Shown: piece by piece, positions 12,938 to 24,279 of the stretch
Layout: each line of letters starts with the position of its first letter
How positions within the stretch are numbered: the first letter of the stretch is position 1
Assembly (NCBI GenBank): GCA_003255025.1
Contig: QANY01011430.1
Coordinates: forward strand, 354,769-418,768
Reading direction: 5' to 3'
Source of the DNA: Datisca glomerata
Taxonomy: Eukaryota; Streptophyta; Magnoliopsida; Cucurbitales; Datiscaceae
Length of the DNA: 64,000 bases
Program-made: the position numbers and the translations under genes
Notes under the pieces: model-generated
Databases searched by the model: none
Seen by the model: the letters and a program-made list of their open reading frames with translations, nothing else
Told to the model about the DNA's origin: nothing

Positions 12938-13871
12938 AAGAAAAATGCTAGCATCATCCATTTCAATAGTCATTTTAACGCTCTCATCCTAAAACAGTGA
13001 CATGTGTTATATTTTTTTATTTTTCATTAATGATGTCAACTTGAGTTAGATACTAAGAGATGTTTTTTTCTTTTATTTACAAGTTTACCATTTCTTTGTT
13101 TAACTCCACATTTTTTTTACTTTTTCTTTCTTTATGTTCACACTTCACACGTTGTTTTTGACTTTTCACATTTTTCATTTTTTTACACGCCAGTTTTTTA
13201 AGTTAAAATCAAAACTAAACAAATTTTACATATTTATAATAAAATAATGCCACCTCTTCATCTCCCCAATTTTTTGTAAACTTAATTTTCTTTGAGGTTC
13301 CTTTCGTTTTGGTATTATTGTTTTGTAATTCATGTAAAATATTCCATCATTGGAATCCAGTTGAACAATATGAAGTACTTGATTATGAATCTAATTCCTA
13401 AAATTTATTTTAAATGATTTACTAAATTTTATTTTAGCCAAAAGAAAAATGGTGGGAAAGAAGTTGGGGATATGAAGACAATAATACTATTATTAAAAAA
13501 CGAAGTGAAAATGTGAGAATTTACTGAAGAGGATTCACGTCTTTATCTTGAAAAAAGCTAAAAAAAAATAGTGTAGTACGCAAAAAGACGTCCTGAGGGA
13601 ATAACTAGAGTTTGTTAAGTTTTAATTTTAATTAAATAAAATGGATTGTGGAGATTGAAGCAAAAAAAGTGAAAAGTTGACGTGTGGAGATGAAAGAAAA
13701 AGGATGGCAAGTTGATGGTAAACTTGTAAATAAAAAGAAAACGCATTTCTTAATGTTTAACTCAATTTGACATCATTAATGAAAAGTAAAAATATGAAGC
13801 ACATCATATTATTTTAGGGTGAGAGTATTAAAATGACTACTGTAATGGGTGTTGCTAGCATACTTTTTCTT
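12938..13871. mobile_element. Long-TIR fold-back DNA transposon (non-autonomous)
   Basis: The first ~175 bp (12938-13113, starting aagaaaaatgctagca) is the imperfect reverse complement of the last ~185 bp (about 13685-13871, ending gctagcatactttttctt). Both arms share the core tttacaagtttaccat and cattaatgatgtcaa. The interior of about 550 bp has no ORF. No convincing target duplication was found, and the left end abuts the Helitron end. It resembles non-autonomous MULE/fold-back elements with long TIRs; the superfamily is not proved. Confidence 0.75.
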
Positions 13872-13955
13872 ATTATGCCACTAGAAATGATTTCAAATTC
13901 TTTTTTCACCCGCAATTACATTTTGTTTTTCTTTTCTCTCAAATTAAAGCTCTCT
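13869..13955 (+). repeat. Direct repeat copy 2
   Basis: Second copy of the 11976-12054 segment, longer by 8 bp through a small insertion in the middle (ttcaaattctttttt). Its left edge coincides with the end of the fold-back element. Confidence 0.75.
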
Positions 13956-14062
13956 GACTTCTAAGTTTTACTAGTCAAACACGCGTGATGCACGTGTAAG
14001 TAAACATATTATATTTTTAATTATGATTATTATTTATGATCACGTTGTGTTTATGTGAATGA

Positions 14063-14063
<1 letters not shown>

Positions 14064-14098
<35 letters not shown>

Positions 14099-14112
14099 TA
14101 TATACACACACA
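14064..14112. repeat. Compound (AT)n(AG)n(AC)n microsatellite
   Basis: Alternating AT, then AG, then TA/CA runs, directly readable, inside the Helitron at 13971-14947. Confidence 0.95.
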
Positions 14113-14114
14113 AC

Positions 14115-14195
14115 GATAAGTTGGATTAACGTCGTTGGTTAAGTCATCATACTCATACCCTAGAGCCCGTGGATTCGAGTCACATTCCCACATTC
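14115..14195 (+). repeat. tRNA-derived SINE-like fragment
   Basis: Contains a box-A-like cgttggttaagtcatca and a box-B-like ggattcgagtc at tRNA-like spacing. Not a foldable tRNA gene. Probably an internal pol III promoter remnant of a SINE carried by the Helitron. Confidence 0.35.
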
Positions 14196-15058
14196 CCTTA
14201 AAATTTGTAATGTAAGTTTTACAAAAAGAATTGAAATATATAACACTATATTATTTATTTTTTAATTGATTTGAATAAAAATCAGTACAATATTTTATTG
14301 TTATTATTTGTATTTGTTGATATATTTTGATTAAACATGTAGTACCATATCATGTATATTTGTAGGAAAAAAACTCAAGAGTATATAGTAGATATATGCT
14401 CTCAAAAATTAAAAGATAAACTGATGTCATTAGAATTAAATTATTTATTTTATATTTTATTTTAGATCGTCCATTTTTTGTTTGTATTGCAAATTTAATT
14501 TTTCGTTTGTAAATTTTGTGTAATTATATTTATACAATTATAGATTGTTTGTTTTCATCATAACAATATATACTTCTCTACTTAAAAAAATGGTATTATT
14601 TCATTGTTAAAAAATGGTATTGTTTCACTTAAAAAATGGTGTTGTTTCACTTGAAGGAATAATATTGCTTCAAACTAAAAGTTGTATTCCTTAGGTTTAT
14701 GGTTGTTCATTGTTATAAAATGGTATTGTTTCACTTGATAAAACAATATTGTTTCAAACTAAAAGTTGTATTCATTAGGTTTATGGTTGTTCAGATAGTT
14801 TGTGGCAGTGGTAAAAAATAATAGAAACAATGAATAAGAATGTGACAAGTGTGCTTTTAGGAGGTATTTTAGGATTTAGAAGAAAAATATGTGGACATAA
14901 TTATCCAAAAAAATTCTCCCTTGCTTCCCCTTTTAATATATTATAGATTAAGTGCACAAGGTTAAAAAATAATTTTATTATACTTACTAATTGAAACAAA
15001 CAAATGACACACACATATTTATGATGTTAGCATACTGTGTTTTTGTCATTTTCAAGAA

Positions 15059-15637
15059 CTAGTTCACTTTCACGTGTGATGTACGTAGTTTAGACAAATT
15101 TTTAAAAAAATATGTTAATGATGATATTATATATTCATTGATAGAGTATTTTTTAATTCAATAATTCTTAATATGTGTTCCACGCGATAAAATAAACAAC
15201 ACGCAATTCTATTAGTGTAATATCTATCCTAAAAATGAAAAAGTACTAAACATACAAAAGTAGCAAAGATGCTAGAAAAACATATGTAGAGAATTTTATG
15301 TTTGTAAATGTCATAAAAACATATTAGATTTCGTTCAAATATATATAATTATTTCAAGCTATATTTCTTTAATTATATTTTGTAATAAATAGATTTACAT
15401 TTAGTTTATTTCTTGAGATTCTTTTCATGCGTCTTGTTTTCATCCATCAATGTTAATGTATGTTAGTGTAATTAAAATTTGAAGTTATATAATTGATTAT
15501 TAATTATTTAATTTAAAATTATTAATATTTAGTATTAACATTGATGAATGATAAAAAAAGAATTCAATGAAATAGTAGGGGCAATTGATGTTCAAAAATA
15601 TTTCTCCCCTCTTAACCCCATTTATATATAATATAGA
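15059..15637 (-). mobile_element. Short non-autonomous Helitron (minus strand)
   Basis: On the minus strand it starts TCTATATTATATATAAATG at 15637 after host A. It ends with a hairpin (ACGT...CACGT) and CTAG at 15062-15059 before host T. No ORF. Confidence 0.8.
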
Positions 15638-17024
15638 TTTTCACTCTTTCACCGTCTCTTACTAATCTCTCCTCTTCAATAGTAAGTTTTTGTTTTTAAT
15701 TCGAGTTTATAGAGACGAGAATGTGAAATAATGAAATCATACAAAAATTATGAAGAGATATATTTTTAGGTTACTCTCATAAACTCACAGACATTTGCAT
15801 GTTAGATGTTTGTTTTCCGTGAGTGATAGTCACATCATGTTAATTTTGAAAAGTGTTTGCTTAAGAATGAAAATTAGGGACTAAAGTGTTAATTTGATTT
15901 TTGGGACTAAAATGCAACTACTCTAAAAACTAGGGGTTTAGTGTCATTTGCCTTTCTTTTTCTCACTTCTTTTTGCCTAAGGAGAATATTTGAACTTTAA
16001 ACAGATGCGGTTACACGTTTCCCACTTACATTTTGATTTGTTATTTTTCTAGGAAACTCACATTTTGTATTTGTTGATTTAGTCTTTTCTTTTCAGTTTT
16101 AAATATTAGAAGACAATTGTATCACTAAATGAAAGCATAAGCATTAACTATGGGGTTCTTTAAAACTATGGGCTCTTTATTATGGGAAATCATAGTAGGT
16201 AACCCCTGTAAGAAATAATTAGTAATAATGGTTCTTAATCGCAGTACATGCAAAAATATCATATTTAAGTTTAACATTTTTTAATTATATTGAAAATATC
16301 ATATTTAAGTTTAAGATTTTTTAATTATATTGAAGTTACTATTTTACCCTAATAATTAATTTATGTTACCAAAAAAAAAACTAAAAACCAAAACCCACGT
16401 TAACAACATCACCCATCTAATTTTTTTTTGGGTTTTTTAGTAAAGATTTTTGAAGTTGCTCCTACATTTTTCATGGTGGACATCCAGCGACACTCATTCA
16501 CAAAGTGCTCCCCTACCGTCGTTGGAAGTCCAAAGAGACGTAAACTCCATCCAGATTTCTTATGAACTAAAATGGCCGTTTGCGGGTGGGGTAGGGTACA
16601 CGACGGGCCATGACGGTCGTTATTTACCACGACACTTAAGGATCTGTAAAAAAAAGATGGAAAGTAGTGGAAGACCGTGGAGAAGAGAAGCTCGAAAATG
16701 AAATAAAATGGCGGATGTGGGGAGGGTTTTGATGGGGACAAAGACAAAGATAAAGTGGGAGAAGAAGTAGAGAAAAGTGGGTGCATGTGTCTACTTTCTA
16801 TTGAAAAATAGTAAATATGTGGTAGAATTTTATTAAGGTAAATGATGGGGTACCGTACTGAGGAATACAACATCTTAGATAATCTCATGTAGGTTCATTA
16901 AAGAGGATCAATGGCTACTATTAACTTCTGTACAATGTAGAAGATATACTTTACACATTTTTCATGTAATTATGTTTATCTACTTTTAAAATAAAAACAT
17001 GTGGTAGAGTTTTCTTAATGATTA
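15638..17024. other. AT-rich non-coding DNA with a short tandem repeat
   Basis: A two-copy 40-bp tandem repeat (atatttaagtttaacatttt type) lies at about 16255-16334. A long minus-strand open frame at 16409-16888 has no recognisable domain and is Ser/Pro/Tyr-rich low complexity; it is not annotated as a gene. Confidence 0.5.
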
Positions 17025-17739
17025 TGTAAATGATTTCCGTTCAATTCAAGATTAGGGAAAAAAATCTATTGATAAGGATAAATTTACGTAAGTATTAACG
17101 AGATAGAAAGAGATTGTGATAATAAAAAATTATAAGGAGTAAATGCACTGGGTACTCCCTATCTAGATTACCTTCCCCCAGATTATCCTATTTTATTGAA
17201 TACGGCCTTATAAAGACTTCCCCAATGGCATGAGTTCGATTAAAATAATAAAATAATTAATATCAGATGAGACACTCATCAAACCTAAAGATAACACCCG
17301 TTCGTGGGATCCTCTCTACTCGGTATGGGTTATTTTCTCTTCCTTATTCAACATATGTCTCACTCAGCCACCCATCAATCACTACCACATGATAATTTCC
17401 TGTGGTTCCAAGCTAATCAGTCAGAGCCACTTGGTGGCCTATCAACCTGTCTTGTCCTGGTCGTTTCAGCTTACCCAATCAATCACGACAATTTGATTGT
17501 TTGTCTGAACTCATTTTCTCGTTCTCTTGTTATGTCCCGTCCTTGAGGTGATGACCCCGTTCTTGAAGTGATGATCTCTCATTCTCGAGAAGTCTGTTCT
17601 CGTCCTTGAAGTGATGATCTCCCATTTGTGAAATATCTCGCGACTTTAGTCCGCCACCATTTCTGTTTTTTTTACGCTTTCTGCGAGTCCTAGGTAAGTC
17701 CCTTTATCCACGTGGCAGCGAATATTTTTTACCTGTTCA
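17025..17739 (-). repeat. 3' LTR of the Tat-type element
   Basis: Starts TGTAAATGATT and ends ACCTGTTCA on the + strand. Matches 25726-26440 along its length, with many point differences. Confidence 0.87.
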
Positions 17740-18344
17740 TTTTCCCTCATTTCTCTTCGGCGATACTCGTCGATGTGGAATGAATGTTCTTAGCACACGT
17801 CCCGTTTGGGGAGAACGGTCATTCTTGATCTACTTTCATCATTTCAGGATCATCTTTTATTCTGCAAAACATTAATTGTTGAGCAAGAAAAAGTCATAAG
17901 TATTTCAATAATAAGATGATGTACCATCATTGCCTTGTTTCTAAGGTTGCTGACACGCTTCTTGGAAATTTCATTGTTCTTAATGTCATTTTATCCTATC
18001 GCGACAAGCGTGCGTGTGGGCTTCATTTTCATCCCTCATGCGCGTTACTTCATTTCTTGGTTCTCATGTCATGCGTGTTTCTGGCTCGTTAGGTTTTTTC
18101 TTATCCAGCTGTTGTGTTGTCATTAGCTCTTCCATTTTAGATAGAATGGCAGTAATTATTTCATTCTTTCCTATCCGTCCGTCATTTGCCTTTCCTCTTT
18201 TCAAAATCGGTGTCTTTTCATCTCCCTATTTATTAGATGTTTTTGGTGTTTGTAGCCTATATCACCTAGGTTTCCCTCATTTCTACTTTTTTATGCTCAT
18301 TCCTATATTCTGTAAGTTCTCCCTTCTTCTCTTCTTCGGTAGTA

Positions 18345-18714
18345 ATGGAGGAACACTCATTTAAGGTGACCGTTCCTTTAGTTAAGAATAAGAATGAATT
18401 TAACCGCTTTCTTGCCCTTCATAGGGACGCCTTCCCCGAAGATGTAGTCTGTGATTTTGGGAACAGAATCCCTAAAGTCTTCTCCCTGTAATCCTCGCTA
18501 CCAAATTTACTTAGCCCCAATGTATATAGCATTAGGTTTAAAACTTCCCTTCTCTCCTCTTTTCCAGGAATTCTTTAGCACTTTCAACCTCGCCCATTTT
18601 CCAATATACCCCAGTACTTATAGGGTCCTTCTAGGGATTGAAGCCCTCAATAGGAGGCCTAATTTAAATATAGGGGTAGATGAAATCTATAACACCCCGA
18701 TCCCCGAGGGTTAA
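18345..18714 (+). pseudogene. Antisense extra ORF (aORF) of the Tat-type element, truncated
   Basis: Opens MEEHSFKVTVPLVKNKNEF at 18345. A frame change near 18450 leads into YQIYLAPMYIALGLKLPFSP and a segment ending GIEALNRRPNLNIGVDEI. The same protein occurs twice at 62992-63842. It runs opposite to gag-pol. Tat elements are known to carry such extra ORFs, some with a gypsy-type 'Transposase_28'-like domain; similarity to that domain is my impression, not a search result. The reading breaks off at about 18690, where foreign sequence begins. Confidence 0.6.
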
Positions 18715-19380
18715 ACATACGTGTAATTTCATAATTTTGAAATCACCAATTCGAAACAAACCCTAATTTTGAGAAAATTTCTATATTGGAAATTCTCAAT
18801 TTACCCATGATGAAAAAACCCTGACCTTAAGTAGCGAAAGAATTAAACTTATCATGATCGTAATCTTAATCAATAAATAGCGGAAGCGATAAAGTGTCTT
18901 AAATGCATAATTAATAAAATCTCAAAAAACTGAATTAAATTCTAAAATAAAGTCAAAACTTAAAATCCATAATTCATGAAGCTTTCACTCATTCTAATTC
19001 GTAGAAAATCATAGCGTAAAATAAACTACTTAAATAATCAAGTTTAACAAAAAAACATTTTCCTAAGTTTTGAATCAAATCATAAACTGAAAACATAATA
19101 ACTTTTTGGAAGTAAGACTCATGAACTGCCCCTCCTAATAACTTTTTAATGCCATTAGTTCTTATGAGAGTAGGATTTATGAATTACCCCTCCTAAGAAC
19201 TTTTTAATGTCCTTAGTTCCTTTTGGGAGTTGGACTTATGTACTGCCCTTCCTAAGAAATTTTTAATGCCCTTAGTTCCTTCTAGGAGTAGGACTTATGA
19301 ACTGCCCTCTCAAGAAATTTTTAATGCCCTTAGCTCCTCTTTTAGTAGTGGCCTGCCTGAGGAGAGAAATTTGATGCCAC
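18690..19380. repeat. Foreign insert with a 59-bp tandem array
   Basis: Sequence after the aORF's VDEI differs from the homologous aORF at 63690. It begins taacaccccgatccccgagg and ends in a four-copy tandem array (about 19095-19345; units anchored at 19121, 19179, 19238 and 19297). Each unit holds tttttaatgcccttagttcc and atgaactgccc. The source is unknown. Confidence 0.6.
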
Positions 19381-19431
19381 TGTTTTTATGTGGAAAGCCT
19401 TTGCGGGAAAAACTATGGGGAAGATGTCTCA

Positions 19432-20500
19432 TTATAATGGATCTTTTACATCCTTTACAGAAAATATTTTTTCAGATGAGTTGCGTTCCATGGTTTTTGC
19501 AATTACGTTCCTTATCCTGTTTCTAAGTGGTAATAACCGCTTCTTCCTATTTTTACGGATGATGTACGGTCCTTCCCATGTTGGCCCGAGCTTCCCTTTA
19601 TTTTGGAAGATTTTTCTGAGTACCAGTTCTCCTGTTAGGAATTCCTGTATCCTCACTGTTTTTTGAAAATAAAATCTCATTTTCTGATTGTAATGGGCCA
19701 TTCTAATCAGGGCTGCTTCTCTTATTCACTCTAGTTCATCGAGACCATTATTTAGGAGCTCTCCATTTTGTTATTCATTTAGTTCGAATCTGATGGCAGG
19801 GCTTCCAATTTCTACGGGGATGATAACTTATCCTCTGTATGATAATGCAAACGACGTTTCTCCCGTAGTTTCTATTGAGGTCATTTTGTATGCCCATAAG
19901 ACTGCAGGTAATTCTTCTACCCATTTTCCTTTTGCGGATTCCAACCATTTCTTCAGGTTATCAAGTATGACTCGGTTTGATCTTTCTGCTTATCCGTTCC
20001 CTTGCGGGTAGTAAGGCGTGGAGAAACGATTCGTGATTTTCAGATCTTTACAAAATATTCTTACCAAGTTCTCGGTGAACTGGAGTCCATTGTCAGATAC
20101 CAAGATCTAGGGGAACCCATACCTGCACATCAAGTTTTTTCATAGGAACCCTTTTACTTCTTCCTCATGAATTCTGGCAAAGGCTTCAGCCTCAATCCAC
20201 TTAGTGAAATAGTACTTCCGTTGCAACTAACAAGAAATATTTTTGGGCAGGTGCCATGGGGAATGGTCCAACAATGTCTAGGGCTCATTGCATGAACGGT
20301 CAAGGACTAGCCACAGTTTTGAGTTCCTCGACGGCCATTTTTGCTACAGGCACGAAACGCTGACATTTGTCACACCTTTTTGCATACTGTTTAGCATCTT
20401 GATGTATTTGGGGCCAGTAGTATCCTTCATTCATGACTTTATGTGCTAGTGATCTACCCCTAATGTGGTTTTCGTATATGCCCTCATGAATTTCCACTAG
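19432..20500 (-). pseudogene. Tat-type integrase remnant
   Basis: 20497-20300 encodes the N-terminal HHCC zinc domain, with a His pair and CDKCQRF, preceded by the GYYWPQIHQDA signature. 19701-19432 encodes the C-terminal part, with GELVLRK and GPTWEGPYII. The catalytic core between them is broken by stops. Downstream of RNase H in transcript order. Confidence 0.82.
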
Positions 20501-20839
20501 AACATACTGGGCTTCATTTTCTCATAGGCATTTTAAGGTACAATCCTACAAACATTTTCTTATATAATACCCCGTTAATCATCATGTACTTGATATTTCA
20601 TTGTTGCGTCGGTTTGACAAGTAGTTTATCTTCAGGAAGCGTTCTTTCTTCAAGCAAGTGGATTATGTTGTCCTGCCAACTCGGTTCCCATTCAATTTCT
20701 ACATCAGCCATGTTAGTCAATGAGAGTGAGATGCTTGGTCTTTAAGAAATTTTACGGGAATGTTCCTTCTATAAGGGAGGTGTAACGAAGATCCTAGGTT
20801 TGCTAAAGCATCAGCGTGCCCGTTCTCAATTCTCAGAAT

Positions 20840-21064
20840 TTACTGGATTTTGTAATCTTTTAGCATACTAAGGAGATCATTCGACCGTTGTAAGTATTTT
20901 ATCATCTGTTCATCCTTTGCTATGTATTCTCTCGTGACCTGCTTTACGATTAACATGGAATCACAGAAAAATTTAACCTTAGTTACCTCATATTCTCGTA
21001 GCAGGGATACTCCAAATACTATCATAAGATGTAACTCTTTAAAACTCAACAAAGAAAAAAACAT
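20840..21064 (-). pseudogene. RNase H remnant of the Tat-type element
   Basis: Reads KFFCDSMLIVKQVTREY followed by MIKYLQ, the middle of the extra RNase H of Ty3/gypsy elements, with the Asp of FCDS kept. The upstream half is cut off at about 21064 by the foreign insert. Confidence 0.72.
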
Positions 21065-21069
21065 TAAGT

Positions 21070-22030
21070 ACCTAAATCGAAAAAGTGTTAGAAATGCATT
21101 GCCTACTTCATTTATGGTAAAAGGTCAATTTAGTGACATCAGAAATGCTTCAGGATAAAGTTGTCAAGTAATGTTTTCTCAAAATCGTCACTTTTAGATA
21201 CAGTATGACTGTTGTCCAAAAGATACACAAGAGTTAGCCTTTCTAAACTGAAATCATAATTCACTGTAAAAAAGGTAAGCCTAGAAATGGAAAATTTTCA
21301 AGGGGCAAAGCATATGGCGTGGAGTTGAAGTTTAGAAGTTGTTGTATCATAAGTGTCAACAAAACTATGTATCATTTGCAGACCAGTGAGCAGCAGATGA
21401 CTGTAAATGACTGTAGAGATTTAATTCTAGTTCCAAGAGTTATTTTTATCTTATCACGACACCTAAATATAAAATTTTAACCATTTCCTCAATATATCTG
21501 CTTTGAAAATAATCCAGATAAAAATAAAATGGTCATAAATTTATTTTACCAATAAGAACATGCTTTTATAATTGTTTGTTTAGTGAACATGTCAAGAGTT
21601 GGGATTAGATACTATGTCAGGCAGAGTTTGCTCATAACCAGGCAGTCAGTCGCAATATAGGGTTAAGTCATTTTCAGGTGGTTTATTCGATCCAACCGAT
21701 GGGACCACTCAATTTGATGGCTTTATCAAGTAAGTTGAAGGTCCATGGAAAAGCAACATATTTCATAACTGGTTTGCAAGATGTTCACAGGACAGTTCAT
21801 GACAATTTGCGTAAAGCAAACACACGATATAAACATGATACTGATCAGAAATGCAGACATGTAGAGTTTGAGGTTGGAGATTTTGTATGGGCAGTGCTGA
21901 CTAAGGACCCCGTTTCAGTTGGTGATTACAATAAGTTGTCTGTCAAGAAGATTGGACCTGTCAAAAGATTGTTGAGAAGATCAATCTAAATGCCTACGCG
22001 ATCAGTGCTTCATACTCAGCTTCATTTTTT
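21070..22030 (+). mobile_element. Insert containing a + strand Ty3/gypsy integrase fragment
   Basis: Interrupts the minus-strand Tat element between RT and RNase H. From about 21590 it reads on the + strand as the end of a different gypsy integrase: FQVVYSIQPMGPLNLM, GLQDVHRTVHDNL, YKHDTDQK and FEVGDFVWAVLTKD. The first 500 bp are unassigned. No LTRs or clean ends were found, so this is a fragment, perhaps brought in by repair or an insertion that has since decayed. Confidence 0.68.
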
Positions 22031-22049
22031 GATGCATTAAATTCGAAGG

Positions 22050-23400
22050 AGATGGAGTGCTCCAATATTTCCCCAAAGGGAGTTTATGCCACCACCCCTG
22101 ATCCTGCTCATCTACTATTGAAGTACTACCTACAAAGAACATCCAGGCTCAATTTTCTCCTGTTTTCCTGTTCAACTTCCCCTCCCGTGAAGTCAGCTAC
22201 GAAATTCGCTAATACATGTCGTTTTGTTGAAGCTCGGGCCTCGTAGCTGACGTCGTATTGGCACAGCTCAATTGATCATTTTGCTATTTTTTCGCTTGCC
22301 TCCATTGTGTATAGAAGACTTTTAATGGGAGATTCGGTCAACACTTTGAGGCTATGGGCTTAAAAGTAGGGCCTCAGCTTCTGTGCTGTAGTTACAACTG
22401 CCAGTACTAGTTTCTCCATTCATTTATATCTCATTTTTACTGCTACAAGACTTTTACTTATAAAGTATATATGTTTCTGCTTCCTTTGTTCTTCTTTGAT
22501 GAGTACTGCGCTAACTGCCCCAATTGAGATGGCTACGTACAACAGAAGTTGCTCACCGGTAATAAGATTGGAAAGTAAAATGGGGGTAGTCAGGTACTCT
22601 TTAATTTTGGTAGAGACTTCTTCATAACCCTCATTCTAATCTCTCACGGAGTTTTTCCGAAATCTCTTGAAAGTGCCTTTACTTGGTCCGGGTTTACTTC
22701 GACTTCTCGTTGCGTAATTAGATGTCCAAGTAACTTTTCTACGGCACTCCAAAAGTGCATTTCTTCGAGTTTAACTTCATGGAATTTCGCCTTAGAACAT
22801 GGAAGGCTTATTCAAGGTCTTGAATGTGGTGTTCCCGTTTCTTAATTTTGACCAGCATGTCATCAATGTAGACTTCCATATTCCTTCCAATTTGCTCACG
22901 GAAAACTTTGCTCACCAGCCTTTGATAAGTTGCACCAGCATTCTTTAGACCAAAGGGCATGACTTTGTAGCAATAGTTGCCGTGCTCAGTAATGAAAGAA
23001 GTCTTTTCCTGATCGGATTAGAACATTTTCACTTAATTATAGCCTGAGTAAGCGTCCATGAAACTGAGCAATTTGTGCCCAGAAGTGGCATCCACCATCT
23101 GACCTATCATTGACAGTGGGTATTCATCTTTGGGACATGCTTTGTTTTAGGTCATTGAAGTCGACACAAATTCTCCACTTTTCGTTCTTCTTTCGTACCA
23201 TTACTACATTAGCGAGCCATTCGGGGTAGTTCACTTCTCTAATGAAATCCACTGCTAAGAGCTTATTAACCTCCTCTTTGATCAAGTAGTTCTGTTCAGG
23301 GGTGAAACTTCTCTTTTTTTGTTTCACAGTAGGGTCAGTGTTCAACGTGTGGTAGATGATTTCTTCTGGGATGCCGGGCATTTATTACGCCGCTGCTGCA
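22050..23400 (-). pseudogene. Tat-type reverse transcriptase remnant
   Basis: 23381-23124 encodes the start of RT: a PGIPEEIIYH leader, KEEVNKLLAVDFIREVNYPEW, then WRICVDFNDL. The remaining RT motifs continue toward 22050 in several frames (for example the region around 22860 matching the catalytic loop). Frameshifts make it inactive. Confidence 0.82.
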
Positions 23401-23710
23401 AACATATCTTTGTTTTCCCTTAGGAATTCTATCAATTTATTTTTTTCATTTTCTTTGAGACGGGTACCGGCGTTTGTTATTTTCTAGGTCCCTTACTCTA
23501 AGCATATGGGCTTCGTTTCCTTTCTTGCCTCGTACCTTGGATCGTCTTGCCCATCTCCCTGTAATTGTTATAGATCTGCGGATCCCTCCCCCTTTTCCGT
23601 AGCTCATTCTTTACCGATTCCAGTTGCTGAACAGATACAAGTCGCGGCCTGGTCACCTTTTATTGTTTTCAATCCTTCTAGGGATGGGTACTTCAACACT
23701 TGGTAGAATG

Positions 23711-24067
23711 TCAGGGTACATCCTTCATTTTGTGGAGCCAGGCCCTTCCTAGGATCACGTCGTATGGGGAAGTTATTCCGAGTACCATGAATTCGCCCAT
23801 ATAGTTAAACGGGTCTATGCTCACTGGGATTGTTAGAGTTCCTTCTGAGTAGCTGATGACTCCGTTGAAGCCGATCAACGGCTGTGATGTCCCTTGTAAT
23901 TTTTTATCTCCCATGGACATTTTCTCCACGGCGACCTGATACAAGATGTTCACTACACTTCCATTGTCTACCAAGACCCTTCTTAACAAGCAGTCGCCGA
24001 CCTGAATTAAAATGACGAGGGCATCATTGTGGTGCTCGTCATTTTCTAGATCGGAGTCGCCAAACAC
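23711..24067 (-). pseudogene. Tat-type aspartic protease remnant
   Basis: Contains RRVLVDNGSVVNILY, where the active-site motif is normally D-T/S-G and here reads DNG, followed by PYDVILGRAWLHKM. The position between gag and RT fits gypsy order. Confidence 0.82.
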
Positions 24068-24279
24068 TAGCGGCGAGTCCCTGTTACTGCTTGAGGGCTT
24101 CTATTAATGTCTTTTTAACATTGGCCGCCCGCACTATATCTTCATTTCCTTTCTTGTTGTCCCTTCTTGCTCGGTTAATGCTATAATTGTGTTGACGATG
24201 CATAGGGGTTATTTCCCTTTATTCCTCTTATCTTCTTCTCAGCTGTCTTTCTCAGTCTCTCATTTCTATTCATCTCTTT

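Larger units (their letters stand above)
13971..14947 (-). mobile_element. Non-autonomous Helitron (minus strand)
   Basis: Read on the minus strand it starts TCTATAATATATTAAAAGGG at 14947 after host A. It ends in a hairpin (ACACG...CGTGT) followed by CTAG at 13974-13971 and host T. It contains an AT/AG/CA microsatellite (14064-14112), a tRNA-like box at 14115-14190 and internal 84-bp repeats with aaactaaaagttgtatt (14672 and 14756). No protein-coding capacity. Confidence 0.82.

Noticed and set aside
14115..14195. tRNA gene
   Set aside because: Box-like motifs only; no acceptor stem or cloverleaf can be drawn, so it is listed as SINE-like.
16409..16888. 159-codon minus-strand ORF
   Set aside because: No recognisable domain, Ser/Pro/Tyr-rich low complexity, no splice or homology support.
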